From NCBI RefSeq assembly GCF_004358185.1, contig NZ_SMUV01000068.1:1-64000 (forward strand): DNA of 64,000 bases, read 5' to 3'. Every line of letters begins with the position of its first letter. The stretch's first letter is position 1. Shown here one piece after another: positions 52,355-60,902 of the stretch. The position numbers and the translations under genes were made by a program. The notes under the pieces are model-generated. The model made no database searches. It worked only from the letters and a program-made list of their open reading frames with translations, and had not been told where the DNA came from. This stretch comes from Antarcticimicrobium luteum (lineage in GTDB: Bacteria; Pseudomonadota; Alphaproteobacteria; Rhodobacterales; Rhodobacteraceae).

Positions 52355-52385
52355 CCGGTACATGGCCGCTGCGGCCATGTACCGG
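52355..52385. promoter_or_regulatory. 31-bp near-perfect palindrome upstream of the plus-strand catabolic operon
   Basis: CCGGTACATGGCCGC (52355-52369) and its exact complement (52371-52385) are separated by one base. It ends 41 nt before the GTG start of the acetamidase-family gene. It is too tight for a good terminator loop and has no T-run, so an operator or cruciform is favoured. Confidence 0.6.
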
Positions 52386-52426
52386 GGAAACCATCGCAGG
52401 CAACCAAGGCACAGGGAGGTAGCACA

Positions 52427-53443
52427 GTGCATAGACCGTTCGAGGAATCGTCCTGGCTTTCGGGATCCATCATGCGCGCCCGCGGGGCGGCGCAAGGCCG
52501 TGTCGGCCGCACCCACCGGCTCGATGAAGCCGCGCAGAGGGACTTCAAATACACGCTTGGCCCATACGCCGATCCGGTGCTGGAGGTCGCGCCCGGCGAC
52601 CGTATCGTGGTCGAAACGCTGGATGCATTCGGCGGACGCATCCGCTTGGAAAGCGACCGGCCGTCCGAGATCCTCGAGATGCCCTTCGGCAACCCGCAGA
52701 ATGGGCCGATCCGGGTCGAGGGCGCGAAGAAGGGCGACGTTCTGGCGATCTATATCGAACGGATCGTACCGCGCGGCGATCAGCCCCGGGGCACGACCTG
52801 CCTGATCAACGAGCTCGGCGGGCTGGTCGGCACTGACGTCACGGCGATGCTGAACGATCCGCTGCCCGAGAAAGTACGCAAGGTCGTGGTGGACGAGAAC
52901 TGGGTCTACTGGAGCGACCGTCTTCGCCTGCCCTACGAACCCTTCATCGGCACGATCGGGCTTTCGCCACAGATCGATTCGATTAGTTCGCTGGTGCCGG
53001 CCAGCCATGGCGGCAACATGGACCTGCCTGAAACCCGGCCGGGCAATGTCATTTACCTGCCGGTACGTGCCGAAGGCGCATACCTGTTCCTCGGCGACGT
53101 TCATGCGACTCAGGGTGATGGCGAGCTTTCGGGCAATGCCATTGAGCACCCCAGCGAAACCACGATCGTCGTCGACCTGATCCGCGACTGGCAGATCAAC
53201 TGGCCGCGCATCGAATCCGAAGACCGGATCATGTCAGTCGGCAGCGCCCGGCCGATGGAGGATGCCGCGCGCATCGCCTATCGCGATCTCGTCGAATGGA
53301 TGGCCGATGAGTTCGGGCATGATCGGCTCGAGGCCTACATGCTGCTGAGCCAGTGTGGCCGGGTGCGGTTGGGCAACATGGTCGACCCGAACTACACGCT
53401 GTCTGCCGGGATCGAGAAGCAGCACCTGTTCGGCAATGTCTGA
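52427..53443 (+). CDS. Acetamidase/formamidase-family protein
   Basis: 338 aa from a GTG at 52427, preceded by GGGAGG 7 nt upstream; upstream in-frame ATGs lack sites and would read through the palindrome. Family blocks are LGDVHATQGDGELSGNAIEH, PASHGGNMDLPETRPGNVIY and TIGLSPQIDSISS. It is shorter than the second family member in this window (36082-37410) and lacks the zinc ribbon. As first gene of an operon with the Weimberg enzymes it may open an amide or lactam derivative of a sugar acid; the substrate is unknown. Confidence 0.85.
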   Translation: MHRPFEESSWLSGSIMRARGAAQGRVGRTHRLDEAAQRDFKYTLGPYADPVLEVAPGDRIVVETLDAFGGRIRLESDRPSEILEMPFGNPQNGPIRVEGAKKGDVLAIYIERIVPRGDQPRGTTCLINELGGLVGTDVTAMLNDPLPEKVRKVVVDENWVYWSDRLRLPYEPFIGTIGLSPQIDSISSLVPASHGGNMDLPETRPGNVIYLPVRAEGAYLFLGDVHATQGDGELSGNAIEHPSETTIVVDLIRDWQINWPRIESEDRIMSVGSARPMEDAARIAYRDLVEWMADEFGHDRLEAYMLLSQCGRVRLGNMVDPNYTLSAGIEKQHLFGNV

Positions 53444-53470
53444 GCCGACACGCACCACGGGAGGTGAATG

Positions 53471-54607
53471 ATGAGCAATCCCCTTACGCATGGCACGCTT
53501 CTGGGGCGGGTCTGGCGGCCCGGCATCGGGCCCTGCGTCGTGACGGTTCGGGACGGCGCGGTGGTGGACATCACCTCGAGCGCCGCGCCCACCGTACGCG
53601 ACGTCTGCGAATTGGACGACCCCGCCGCCCATGTCCAGGCCGCGCCGGGCGACGCCTTGGGACCGCTCGCCGATCTTCTGGCGCAGGACGCCGACGAGGG
53701 CGACGCGCTGCGCCTGCTGGCGCCCTGCGACCTTCAACCGATCAAGGCCTGCGGCGTGACCTTTGCCGGCTCGATGATCGAGCGCGTGATCGAGGAGCGC
53801 GCCGCCGGCGACCCGGCCCGCGCCGAAGCGATCCGCGCCCGCGTCGGTGCCGCGATCGGCCAAAGCCTTCGCGCAATCCGCCCCGGCTCGCCCGAGGCGT
53901 CGACAGCCAAGGCGGCGCTGATCGCCGAAGGGCTCTGGAGCCAGTATCTCGAGGTCGGGATCGGTCCCGACGCCGAAGTCTTCTCCAAAGCACAGGCGCT
54001 CTCTTCCGTCGGCCAGGGCGCGCGGATCGGGCTGCACCCGGCATCGGCATGGAACAACCCCGAACCCGAGGTGGTTCTGGCGGTCTCCTCGGCCGGCCGG
54101 ATCATTGGCGCGAGCCTCGGCAACGATGTCAATCTGCGCGATATCGAGGGGCGTTCGGCGCTGCTTCTGTCGAAGGCGAAAGACAACAACGCCTCCTGCG
54201 CGATCGGCCCGTTCATCCGCCTATTTGATGACGGCTTCACACTGGACGACGTGCGGCAGGCCGAGGTTGCACTGACGGTCGAAGGTCCGGATAGCTTCGT
54301 GCTGAAGGGCCATTCTTCTATGGCTGAAATCAGCCGCGACCCGGCGGATCTCGTCTCTCAGGCGATCGGCCGTCATCACCAGTATCCCGACGGGCTGATT
54401 CTGTTTCTCGGGACGCTTTTCGCGCCAACCGAAGACCGCGACACCCCGGGCGGCGGCTTCACGCACAAGATCGGCGACGTGGTGACGATCGCCTCCGAGG
54501 GGCTGGGGGCGCTCCGCAATACCGTCGATCTTTCAACGAAATGCCCCGAATGGACCTTCGGCGCCCGCGCGCTGATGGCGAATCTCGCGCACCGCAAGCT
54601 GATCTGA
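53471..54607 (+). CDS. Fumarylacetoacetate hydrolase-family 2-keto-3-deoxy-pentonate dehydratase (XylX/AraD1-like)
   Basis: 378 aa; the ATG at 53471 has GGGAGG at 6 nt, and one three bases earlier is less well spaced. FAH-fold landmarks: KACGVTFAGSMIERVIEERA, the metal-ligand stretch HPASAWNNPEPEVVLAVSS, and SLGNDVNLRDIEGRSALLLS with KDNNASCAIGP. This subgroup dehydrates 2-keto-3-deoxy-D-xylonate or -L-arabonate to alpha-ketoglutarate semialdehyde. It lies directly before the gene for the enzyme that oxidises that product (13-bp gap). Confidence 0.85.
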   Translation: MSNPLTHGTLLGRVWRPGIGPCVVTVRDGAVVDITSSAAPTVRDVCELDDPAAHVQAAPGDALGPLADLLAQDADEGDALRLLAPCDLQPIKACGVTFAGSMIERVIEERAAGDPARAEAIRARVGAAIGQSLRAIRPGSPEASTAKAALIAEGLWSQYLEVGIGPDAEVFSKAQALSSVGQGARIGLHPASAWNNPEPEVVLAVSSAGRIIGASLGNDVNLRDIEGRSALLLSKAKDNNASCAIGPFIRLFDDGFTLDDVRQAEVALTVEGPDSFVLKGHSSMAEISRDPADLVSQAIGRHHQYPDGLILFLGTLFAPTEDRDTPGGGFTHKIGDVVTIASEGLGALRNTVDLSTKCPEWTFGARALMANLAHRKLI

Positions 54608-54620
54608 AGAAGGAAGCACA

Positions 54621-56126
54621 ATGCTTAGTGGCAATCACCTGATCGCCGGCGAATGGGTCGGCGACACCGAGACCTTCACGAACATGCCGATCGACGGCAC
54701 GCCAGATTCCTTTGCCGTGGGCCGGCCCGAACATGTCGACCGAGCGGTGCGCGCCGCCGAAACGGCCTTCGCCTCCTATGCCGGGCTTTCGCGCGCCGCG
54801 CGGGCAGCCTTCCTGCGCGCCATCGCCGAAGAGATCGAGATGCGCGCGGCCGCGATAACCGAGATCGGCACCAGAGAGACTGGTTTGCCCGCGGCGCGGC
54901 TTGAGGGCGAACGCGGCCGGACCACGGGCCAGCTGCGCCTGTTCGCCGATCATATCGAAGCGGGCGACTATCTCGACCGCCGCCACGATCCGGCACTGCC
55001 CGACCGCGCGCCGCTGCCGCGCCCCGATCTGCGCGTGATGCAACAGCCGATTGGGCCGGTCGCGGTGTTCGGAGCGTCGAACTTCCCGCTGGCGTTTTCA
55101 GTCGCGGGCGGAGACACGGCCTCGGCACTGGCAGCGGGCTGCCCGGTCGTGGTCAAAGGCCATTCGGCCCATCCCGGGACCGGCGAGATCGTGGCCCAGG
55201 CGATTCTGGCGGCGATCAACAGTCAGGGGATCGACCCGGGCGTTTTCAGCCTTGTGCAGGGCGGAACCCGCGAGACCGGGCAGGCGCTCGTCACCCATCC
55301 GTTGATCCGCGCGGTCGGGTTTACCGGCTCGCTCGACGGCGGGCGGGCGCTGTTCGATTTGTGCGCGGCGCGGCCTGAACCGATTCCGTTCTTCGGCGAG
55401 CTCGGCTCGGTCAACCCGATGTTCCTGCTGCCGGCCGCGCTTGCCGCGCGCGGCGGCGAGATCGCATCTGGATGGGCAGGATCGCTGACCATGGGCGCGG
55501 GGCAGTTCTGCACCAATCCCGGGATCGCCGTGGTCATTGATGGCCCGGATGCCGACGCCTTCGCCGAAGCATCGGCAGTGGCGCTGTCGCAGGGCGGGGA
55601 ACAGGTCATGCTGACCGACGGCATCGCCACAGCCTACCGCGCCGGGCGCGATCGTGTGGCCGGCAGCGCGGGGGTGCAGGAGCTGCTGACCTCGGTCTGC
55701 GACTTCAGGAACGCTACCCCCTACCTCTACCGCACCACCGGCGCGGCCTGGATGACAAACGAGGTGCTGGGCGAAGAGGTCTTCGGGCCGTTCGGTCTGA
55801 TCGTTTCGGTTGCCGATGCCGATGAGATGCAGGCGGTCGCGGCAAGTCTGAAAGGCCAGCTCACCTGCACCTTGCACATGGACCAGGCCGACACAGACAT
55901 CGGCCGCGACCTGTTGCCGACCCTTCAGCGCAAGGCGGGACGGGTTCTCGCCAACGGTTTTCCGACAGGGGTCGAGGTTTGCGACGCGATGGTCCATGGG
56001 GGGCCCTATCCTGCCTCGACGAATTTCGGACATACCTCGGTCGGAACACTGGCAATTCGCCGGTGGCTTCGGCCAGTCTGCCATCAAAACCTTCCAAATG
56101 AACTCCTTCCCGCTGATCTGAAGTGA
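54621..56126 (+). CDS. Alpha-ketoglutarate semialdehyde (2,5-dioxovalerate) dehydrogenase
   Basis: 501 aa aldehyde dehydrogenase. Catalytic Cys297 is in TMGAGQFCTNPG and Glu260 in PFFGELGSVNP. The C-terminal signature MVHGGPYPASTNFGHTSVGT and RWLRPVCHQNLPNELLP is specific for the KGSADH subgroup. It forms 2-oxoglutarate, the end of the Weimberg pathway. AAGGAAG supplies the ribosome site. The operon runs acetamidase homologue, FAH dehydratase, KGSADH; the sugar-acid dehydratase is in the opposite operon. Confidence 0.93.
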   Translation: MLSGNHLIAGEWVGDTETFTNMPIDGTPDSFAVGRPEHVDRAVRAAETAFASYAGLSRAARAAFLRAIAEEIEMRAAAITEIGTRETGLPAARLEGERGRTTGQLRLFADHIEAGDYLDRRHDPALPDRAPLPRPDLRVMQQPIGPVAVFGASNFPLAFSVAGGDTASALAAGCPVVVKGHSAHPGTGEIVAQAILAAINSQGIDPGVFSLVQGGTRETGQALVTHPLIRAVGFTGSLDGGRALFDLCAARPEPIPFFGELGSVNPMFLLPAALAARGGEIASGWAGSLTMGAGQFCTNPGIAVVIDGPDADAFAEASAVALSQGGEQVMLTDGIATAYRAGRDRVAGSAGVQELLTSVCDFRNATPYLYRTTGAAWMTNEVLGEEVFGPFGLIVSVADADEMQAVAASLKGQLTCTLHMDQADTDIGRDLLPTLQRKAGRVLANGFPTGVEVCDAMVHGGPYPASTNFGHTSVGTLAIRRWLRPVCHQNLPNELLPADLK

Positions 56127-56537
56127 TCCGATAGCCGGCCCATCCCGTCTTTGCGACCACACGCCCTCTTGAGCTTGACCCTGCAGACCACGGAGCAGCG
56201 GCACCCGGCGGTTTCGTTGATCGGTAGATCCGCATCATACGGACACCGCGCCACTATCCCGTTCCCAAGGCCGAAACGCCGGGGCAAGCTGATCACATCT
56301 CCCGCAGACGCGGCGGATCGAAAGGAGGAACAGGATGATGGCGAGCGCCATGGCGCCGCAACGAGGGGTGGCCCCTGCCAGGTGATTGGTGGAAATGTCG
56401 CCGAGGAAGGTGATGATCATCGCTGCCCCCGTTTCCAATCATCGCGCCGCGCATAGACTGCGACAGCGCTGCCCATTAGCGAGGAATCAGACCGGCGAGA
56501 CCCAGTGGCGGCGGGCCGACCCTGTAGGATCGCTCCG
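56127..56537. other. Spacer of about 410 bp between loci
   Basis: No supported gene. A strong AAAGGAGGAACAGG site at about 56319-56333 precedes only a 16-codon frame. A 67-aa minus-strand frame (start 56438) has a short hydrophobic stretch but no ribosome site. It marks the join between the sugar-acid locus and the monooxygenase/TRAP locus. Confidence 0.4.
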
Positions 56538-56954
56538 CTATTTTTCAGGCGTGTAGGCGGTGGCCTTGATTTCGATCTTCAATTCCGGCCGCGCCAAACC
56601 GGCTACCTCGATGATTGTCCAGGTCGGAAACGGCGCCTTGATGTAATCGGCCTTGATGGCGACACAACCGGCCAGATTGTTTTTTATGCCCACGTGGTAA
56701 GTGATCAACTCCACCACATCATCCATCGACGACCCAGCGGCTTCGAGCACGATCTTCAACCGGTCAAAAGCATTGCGGATCTGTTCTGAGTCACTTTCCG
56801 GAATCGAGCCATCGGGGTTCAAGCCGATCTGCCCCGCTGCATAGACGAAATCACCGGCGCGCACGGCGGCGGAATATCCGAACTTGTCGAAAATACTGCT
56901 GCCATCGGGTGATTTGAACGCCGGATGATCGGGGTTTGTCGTGATCTTGGTCAT
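56538..56954 (-). CDS. RidA/RutC-family protein
   Basis: 138 aa, standard length. It carries FVYAAGQIGLNPDGSIPES, QIRNAFDRLKIVLEAAGSSM and AGLARPELKIEIKATAY, the last with the conserved Arg that binds imine/carboxylate substrates. RidA enzymes hydrolyse enamines and imines; RutC acts on aminoacrylate. It lies 17 bp downstream of the monooxygenase gene in the same direction, so it may deaminate or protect against a reactive product of that enzyme. Confidence 0.9.
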   Translation of the reverse strand: MTKITTNPDHPAFKSPDGSSIFDKFGYSAAVRAGDFVYAAGQIGLNPDGSIPESDSEQIRNAFDRLKIVLEAAGSSMDDVVELITYHVGIKNNLAGCVAIKADYIKAPFPTWTIIEVAGLARPELKIEIKATAYTPEK

Positions 56955-56971
56955 GGTTTGGGTTCCTTGTT

Positions 56972-58177
56972 TTACAGTCTTGCGTTCTTGGGAAGGTCGA
57001 GGTCCAGCAGCAGGCGGCCAAATGCCTCACCGATGGGATCCTCTTGCAAAAGAAAATGCGAACTCATCGCATGGATGTCCCGGAACAACCGCTCAAGCGG
57101 GCTGCCGGACGGCAGCAGGCTGCCGCCCACCGAGCGGAAGACCTTCTGCGCTTCGCGCAGCGCAAGAGACGTGGAGGCTGCTAGTCGCATCCGGAACATC
57201 GCGCGGTCCTTGAGGCTGATGCTCTCCCCCGCCTCCACGCGCCGCGACAGAGCGGCGGCGCCCGTCACCAGACCCTCGCACAGCAGGTGTGTTACCGCTG
57301 TTCCCGACCCAACGGCGATCTGTGCGACGCGATCCTCGACCTGGGCCTGCCCGGTACCGGACGCGACGCGGGTGCGGACCGTGTCCGTATAGGTTTCGAC
57401 CACAGCCGCCGCGACCCCCAGTGTGGGCGCCGCGACCGACAGCGCAAAGGCCGAGTTCAGAGGGTAATGGAAAATCATGCCGTCGTTGCTGCAATCCGGA
57501 TGGCGCCCCCCCTCTTGCAGCACCTGCCAGTCCAGCATCCGGTGCGCCGGGACAAACACCTCTTCCAGCGCCACGTTCTTGCTACCGGTCCCGCGCATCC
57601 CGAGAACCTGCCAGGAGGCATCGTCGATTGAGAATTCCTCCTGCGGGACCAGAACCAGCGCCGGACGCGGACCGTCGTTTCCGGGGACCTGGATCAGCAA
57701 CCCCACCCACGAGGCGATATCGATCCCCGAGGCATAGCGCCATTTGCCCGACAGGCGAAGGCCGTCCTCGGTCGGCGCGACGATGATGTCATATCCAACT
57801 CCACCGGTCAGCATTGGCACGATTGCCGGACGCCCGCCGCCAAAGACTTCGTCCTGTGCCCGGTCCGAGAATTTTCCAACCATCATCAGGTTCGCCGCCA
57901 CCAAACCGCTCAACCAGGCCGATGACGCGCATCCGCGTGCGACCTCGAACACCGCAAGACTGGCTTGCGAGGGGCAGAGTTCATATCCTCCATAGCGCTT
58001 TGGGACGGACATTTTGAACAACCCGGCTTCCACAAGCTTCTCGGCGACATCCGGGGGTAGGCGGTTCGCCTCCTCGATTCGGGTTGCCTGGTTTTTCAGC
58101 CACGGCTGCAAACCGCGTGCGGCCTCAATCGGGTCGCCGGCCTCTTGATGGCAGTTCGCCACCATTGGATTTGACAT
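56972..58177 (-). CDS. Acyl-CoA-dehydrogenase-fold flavin-dependent monooxygenase (group D, HsaA/IndA-like)
   Basis: 401 aa. The N-terminal helical domain has LPPDVAEKLVEAGLFKMSVP and KRYGGYELCPSQASLAVFEV. The central beta-domain has LSGKWRYASGIDIASWVGLL, then VLGMRGTGSKNVALEEVFVP. The C-terminal helices end SLLPSGSPLERLFRDIHAMS. These are features of the two-component oxygenases related to HsaA, DszC and indole monooxygenases rather than of true acyl-CoA dehydrogenases. It needs reduced flavin from a partner reductase, encoded at 59021 on the other strand. Probable hydroxylation or N-oxidation of an aromatic or N-heterocycle; the substrate is unknown. Confidence 0.82.
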   Translation of the reverse strand: MSNPMVANCHQEAGDPIEAARGLQPWLKNQATRIEEANRLPPDVAEKLVEAGLFKMSVPKRYGGYELCPSQASLAVFEVARGCASSAWLSGLVAANLMMVGKFSDRAQDEVFGGGRPAIVPMLTGGVGYDIIVAPTEDGLRLSGKWRYASGIDIASWVGLLIQVPGNDGPRPALVLVPQEEFSIDDASWQVLGMRGTGSKNVALEEVFVPAHRMLDWQVLQEGGRHPDCSNDGMIFHYPLNSAFALSVAAPTLGVAAAVVETYTDTVRTRVASGTGQAQVEDRVAQIAVGSGTAVTHLLCEGLVTGAAALSRRVEAGESISLKDRAMFRMRLAASTSLALREAQKVFRSVGGSLLPSGSPLERLFRDIHAMSSHFLLQEDPIGEAFGRLLLDLDLPKNARL

Positions 58178-58202
58178 TTTTCTTGGACCTCCAGACTTTC
58201 GA

Positions 58203-58218
58203 TGTAGCGCAGGCTACA
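58203..58218. promoter_or_regulatory. Candidate Crp/Fnr-type binding site
   Basis: TGTAGC-GCAG-GCTACA is a perfect dyad with the 4-bp spacing typical of Fnr-like sites. It lies between the divergent monooxygenase and Crp/Fnr genes, 25 bp from the former and 60 bp before the latter. Confidence 0.55.
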
Positions 58219-58277
58219 CAGCCCCGGAGGCTTGATCGGTATCCTTGGATACACTGCAATTTTTAAAAGGAACGAAA

Positions 58278-58940
58278 ATGGAATTGAACCCCAATGGCAC
58301 TTGGCTGATGTCGGACGAGTTGATGGGTTCGATGATAAAGGACAGTGGTCTGTTCCTGCGCCGCAGGTTCAGGAAGGACGAAGAGATCTATGCCCAGGGA
58401 AGTCTATCCTCGAAATTCTATGTCGTGGTCTCGGGTCTGGTTCAGATCGCCATGATCCGCGAGGACGGTACCGAGGTGATCCTAGAACTGATGGGACCAC
58501 AGACTGTCTGCGGTGAGGGCGCCGCCATCGACGCGCTCCCCCGCTTTTCCGGTGCTACGGCACTGGAGCCGACGGAACTTCTCGAATTCGATGCCGGCAA
58601 GCTTGCACAAATCGCGGCACACAGCCCAGAGTTCGTTGCCGCCGTCCTCCAGGTAACCGCCCTGAAACAGCGGGTACTGGCGGTGCGGCTGGAACAGCTT
58701 TCCTCGCGGGAGCCTGAGACAAGGATCCTCGAAATGTTCGGCCGTATGGCGCGGATGTTCGCTGAGACCCGCGACGACGGAAAACTGATCGTACCAAAAC
58801 TGACACATGAGCAGATTGCGGCAATGACAGGCAATACCCGCGTGACCGTCACCCGAACTCTTGGCCGACTGAAGGAGCGCGGAGAAATCGCCATCATCGA
58901 CGGGCGGATCCTGCTGATCTCCGATCGGTTCCGGGACTGA
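58278..58940 (+). CDS. Crp/Fnr-family transcriptional regulator
   Basis: 220 aa from the ATG at 58278, with AAAAGGAA upstream; the frame start at 58245 lacks a site. The cNMP-type sensor beta-roll spans about 20-130 (YAQGSLSSKFYVVVSGLVQI, GEGAAIDALPRFSGATALEP). The Crp HTH is near 170-210 (LTHEQIAAMTGNTRVTVTRT, LGRLKERGEIAIIDGRILLI). There are no Fnr-type Cys clusters and the phosphate-binding RxS of cAMP-responsive CRP is not evident. It probably senses a pathway compound or redox signal and acts at the dyad upstream of itself. Confidence 0.88.
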   Translation: MELNPNGTWLMSDELMGSMIKDSGLFLRRRFRKDEEIYAQGSLSSKFYVVVSGLVQIAMIREDGTEVILELMGPQTVCGEGAAIDALPRFSGATALEPTELLEFDAGKLAQIAAHSPEFVAAVLQVTALKQRVLAVRLEQLSSREPETRILEMFGRMARMFAETRDDGKLIVPKLTHEQIAAMTGNTRVTVTRTLGRLKERGEIAIIDGRILLISDRFRD

Positions 58941-59020
58941 GCCGGTAACGGGAGATACAGACGAGTCGGCGCGATGCGCGCCAGAATGGGCCCATACCGA
59001 AATTGCGAACGGGTACCCCT

Positions 59021-59533
59021 ATGCATTCCCAAGATTTTCCGACTCTGGACCCCATGTTGTTCCGCTCTCTGATCGGGCGCTTCGCCACTGGCGTGGCGGT
59101 GATCCTGGCAAAGGACGACGACCGGCCCTGTGGCATGACCGTCAATTCGTTGACCTCGGTCAGCCTTGATCCGACTCTGCTGCTGTTCTGCGCCCGCAAT
59201 GAAAGCAGAAGTGCTGATACGGTTCTGCGCGTTGGGCGGTTCTCGGTGAACATCCTCAAGCGCGACCAGACCGAGATTTCCAACGCCTTCTCCGGACGCG
59301 GCGATGTGGCTTCGGTGCCCTTGTTACGGGACCGCGGCTTCCTACGGCTGGCGGATGCGTCGGCGGTATTCCTCTGCGATCTGCATGAGGTTTTTCCAGG
59401 CGGGGACCACCGGATCATCCTTGGCCGGCCGGTGCACATGGAGGCCCCTGAGGGTCAGGTCGATCCCCTGCTGTTCATCGGTGGCCAATATGCCCAGTTG
59501 CCGAAACCGCCAACTGACCGTCTGACATGTTGA
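59021..59533 (+). CDS. Flavin reductase (HpaC/RutF-like, NAD(P)H:FMN/FAD)
   Basis: 170 aa from the ATG at 59021. Family motif order is LIGRFATGVAVILAKDDDRP, CGMTVNSLTSVSLDPTLLLF (flavin site), GRFSVNILKRDQTEISNAFS and the closing GDHRIILGRPVHMEA. It supplies reduced flavin to a two-component monooxygenase, here most likely the group D enzyme at 56972. It lies 80 bp downstream of the Crp/Fnr gene. Confidence 0.92.
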   Translation: MHSQDFPTLDPMLFRSLIGRFATGVAVILAKDDDRPCGMTVNSLTSVSLDPTLLLFCARNESRSADTVLRVGRFSVNILKRDQTEISNAFSGRGDVASVPLLRDRGFLRLADASAVFLCDLHEVFPGGDHRIILGRPVHMEAPEGQVDPLLFIGGQYAQLPKPPTDRLTC

Positions 59534-59538
59534 ATCGA

Positions 59539-59567
59539 ACCCGGCCCCGCCAGTGGAGGGGCCGGGT
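59539..59567. terminator. Bidirectional terminator hairpin
   Basis: ACCCGGCCCC (59539-59548) pairs perfectly with GGGGCCGGGT (59558-59567), loop 9 nt, between the convergent flavin reductase and dctM genes. The symmetric placement fits a terminator serving both. Confidence 0.7.
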
Positions 59568-59585
59568 CTCGGAGCCCTAAGGCCC

Positions 59586-60902
59586 CTAGTGAATGGAGTT
59601 GGGAAGAAACAGCGTTACCGCCGGGATGCCCAGCAGAATGGCCAGCCGGATCAGATCGACAATCCAGAAAGGCGTCACCCCGCGAAAGATCGTGGCGATC
59701 GAAACATCTTGCACCACGCGCTTGAGAACAAAGACATTCAACCCAACGGGCGGTGTAATCAGGCTGATCTCGACCACCACGACCACGACGATGCCGAACC
59801 AGACCGGATCGAATCCCAGCGCCACGACGACCGGAAAGAACACCGGCACGGTCAGCAACAGCATCGACATGCTCTCGAACACGCACCCCAGCAGCACGTA
59901 GATCAGGATGATCATCGCCATGACGAGAAAGGGCGAGGTTCCCCAGTTCAACACCAAGGCCTGCAACTGCGATGGCAGGCCGGCCATGTTGACGTAATTC
60001 GAGAAGATCCAGGCCCCGATCAGCACCGCGAAAAGCGAGGCGGTGGTTGTCACGGCCTCGGACAACGCCGACAGCATGTCGCGCAGGCTCATCTGCCTCC
60101 TGAACAACGAGATCAGGAAAGCCCCGGTCGCACCGACGCCCGCCGCCTCGGTCGGCGAGAAGGTGATATGGATCGGCCAGAAGTTCAGCGCGCCGTAGAG
60201 CCCGCCGATCACTATGAAGAACAGCAGCAGGATCGCCCAGACCCCGCGCAGCGCATGCAGTCGCTGACGCATGGTGGAGCGCTCTCCGGCCGGCCCCGCC
60301 GACGGGTCGCGCCAGACCGCGAAGCGAACGGCGACCAGATAAAGCAGGATGCCGAGCATCCCCGGCACGATACCGGCAAGGAACAGCTTTCCGATGCTGG
60401 TCTCGGTCAGAAGCCCGTAGATGATCAAGATCACGCTGGGTGGGATCAGGATGCCCAACGTACCGCCCGCCGCGATGGATCCGGTCGAGAGCGTATCGTT
60501 GTAGCCGAACCTCCGCATCTGCGGCATCGCCACCCGCGACATGGTCGCCGCCGTCGCCAGCGACGAACCCGAGATCGCCGAGAAGCCGCCGCAGGCGACG
60601 ATGGTCGCCATCGCAAGCCCGCCACGCAGATGCCCGAGAAACGAATAGGCGGCCTCGTAAAGCTCATCCGCCATGCCGCCCTTGTTGACGAAGAGGCCCA
60701 TCAGCACGAAGAGTGGCACCACCGTCAGGCTGTAGTCCTGCGACGCATCGGTGATCAGCCGTGCGGCCATCGAGATTGAGGCCGACATGCTGGTCTCCAT
60801 CGCGTAGCCAAGGACGCCGACGACGCCCATCGCTATGGCGATCGGTACACGCAGCAGCGATAGGGCCAGAACGGCCGCGAGGCCCAAGAGAGAGGTTACC
60901 AT
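59586..60902 (-). CDS. dctM: TRAP transporter large permease (DctM)
   Basis: 438 aa, about 12 membrane segments. Markers are VVPLFVLMGLFVNKGGMADE, CGGFSAISGSSLATAATMSR, and TGSIAAGGTLGILIPPSVIL followed by PPVGLNVFVLKR near the end. It is the ion-coupled carrier subunit. It overlaps dctQ by 7 bp and is the last gene of the amidase-dctP-dctQ-dctM operon. Confidence 0.93.
   Translation of the reverse strand: MVTSLLGLAAVLALSLLRVPIAIAMGVVGVLGYAMETSMSASISMAARLITDASQDYSLTVVPLFVLMGLFVNKGGMADELYEAAYSFLGHLRGGLAMATIVACGGFSAISGSSLATAATMSRVAMPQMRRFGYNDTLSTGSIAAGGTLGILIPPSVILIIYGLLTETSIGKLFLAGIVPGMLGILLYLVAVRFAVWRDPSAGPAGERSTMRQRLHALRGVWAILLLFFIVIGGLYGALNFWPIHITFSPTEAAGVGATGAFLISLFRRQMSLRDMLSALSEAVTTTASLFAVLIGAWIFSNYVNMAGLPSQLQALVLNWGTSPFLVMAMIILIYVLLGCVFESMSMLLLTVPVFFPVVVALGFDPVWFGIVVVVVVEISLITPPVGLNVFVLKRVVQDVSIATIFRGVTPFWIVDLIRLAILLGIPAVTLFLPNSIH

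Noticed and set aside
59553-60779. 408-aa plus-strand ORF opposite dctM
   Set aside because: Shadow frame with extreme charge; dctM has the expected membrane pattern.
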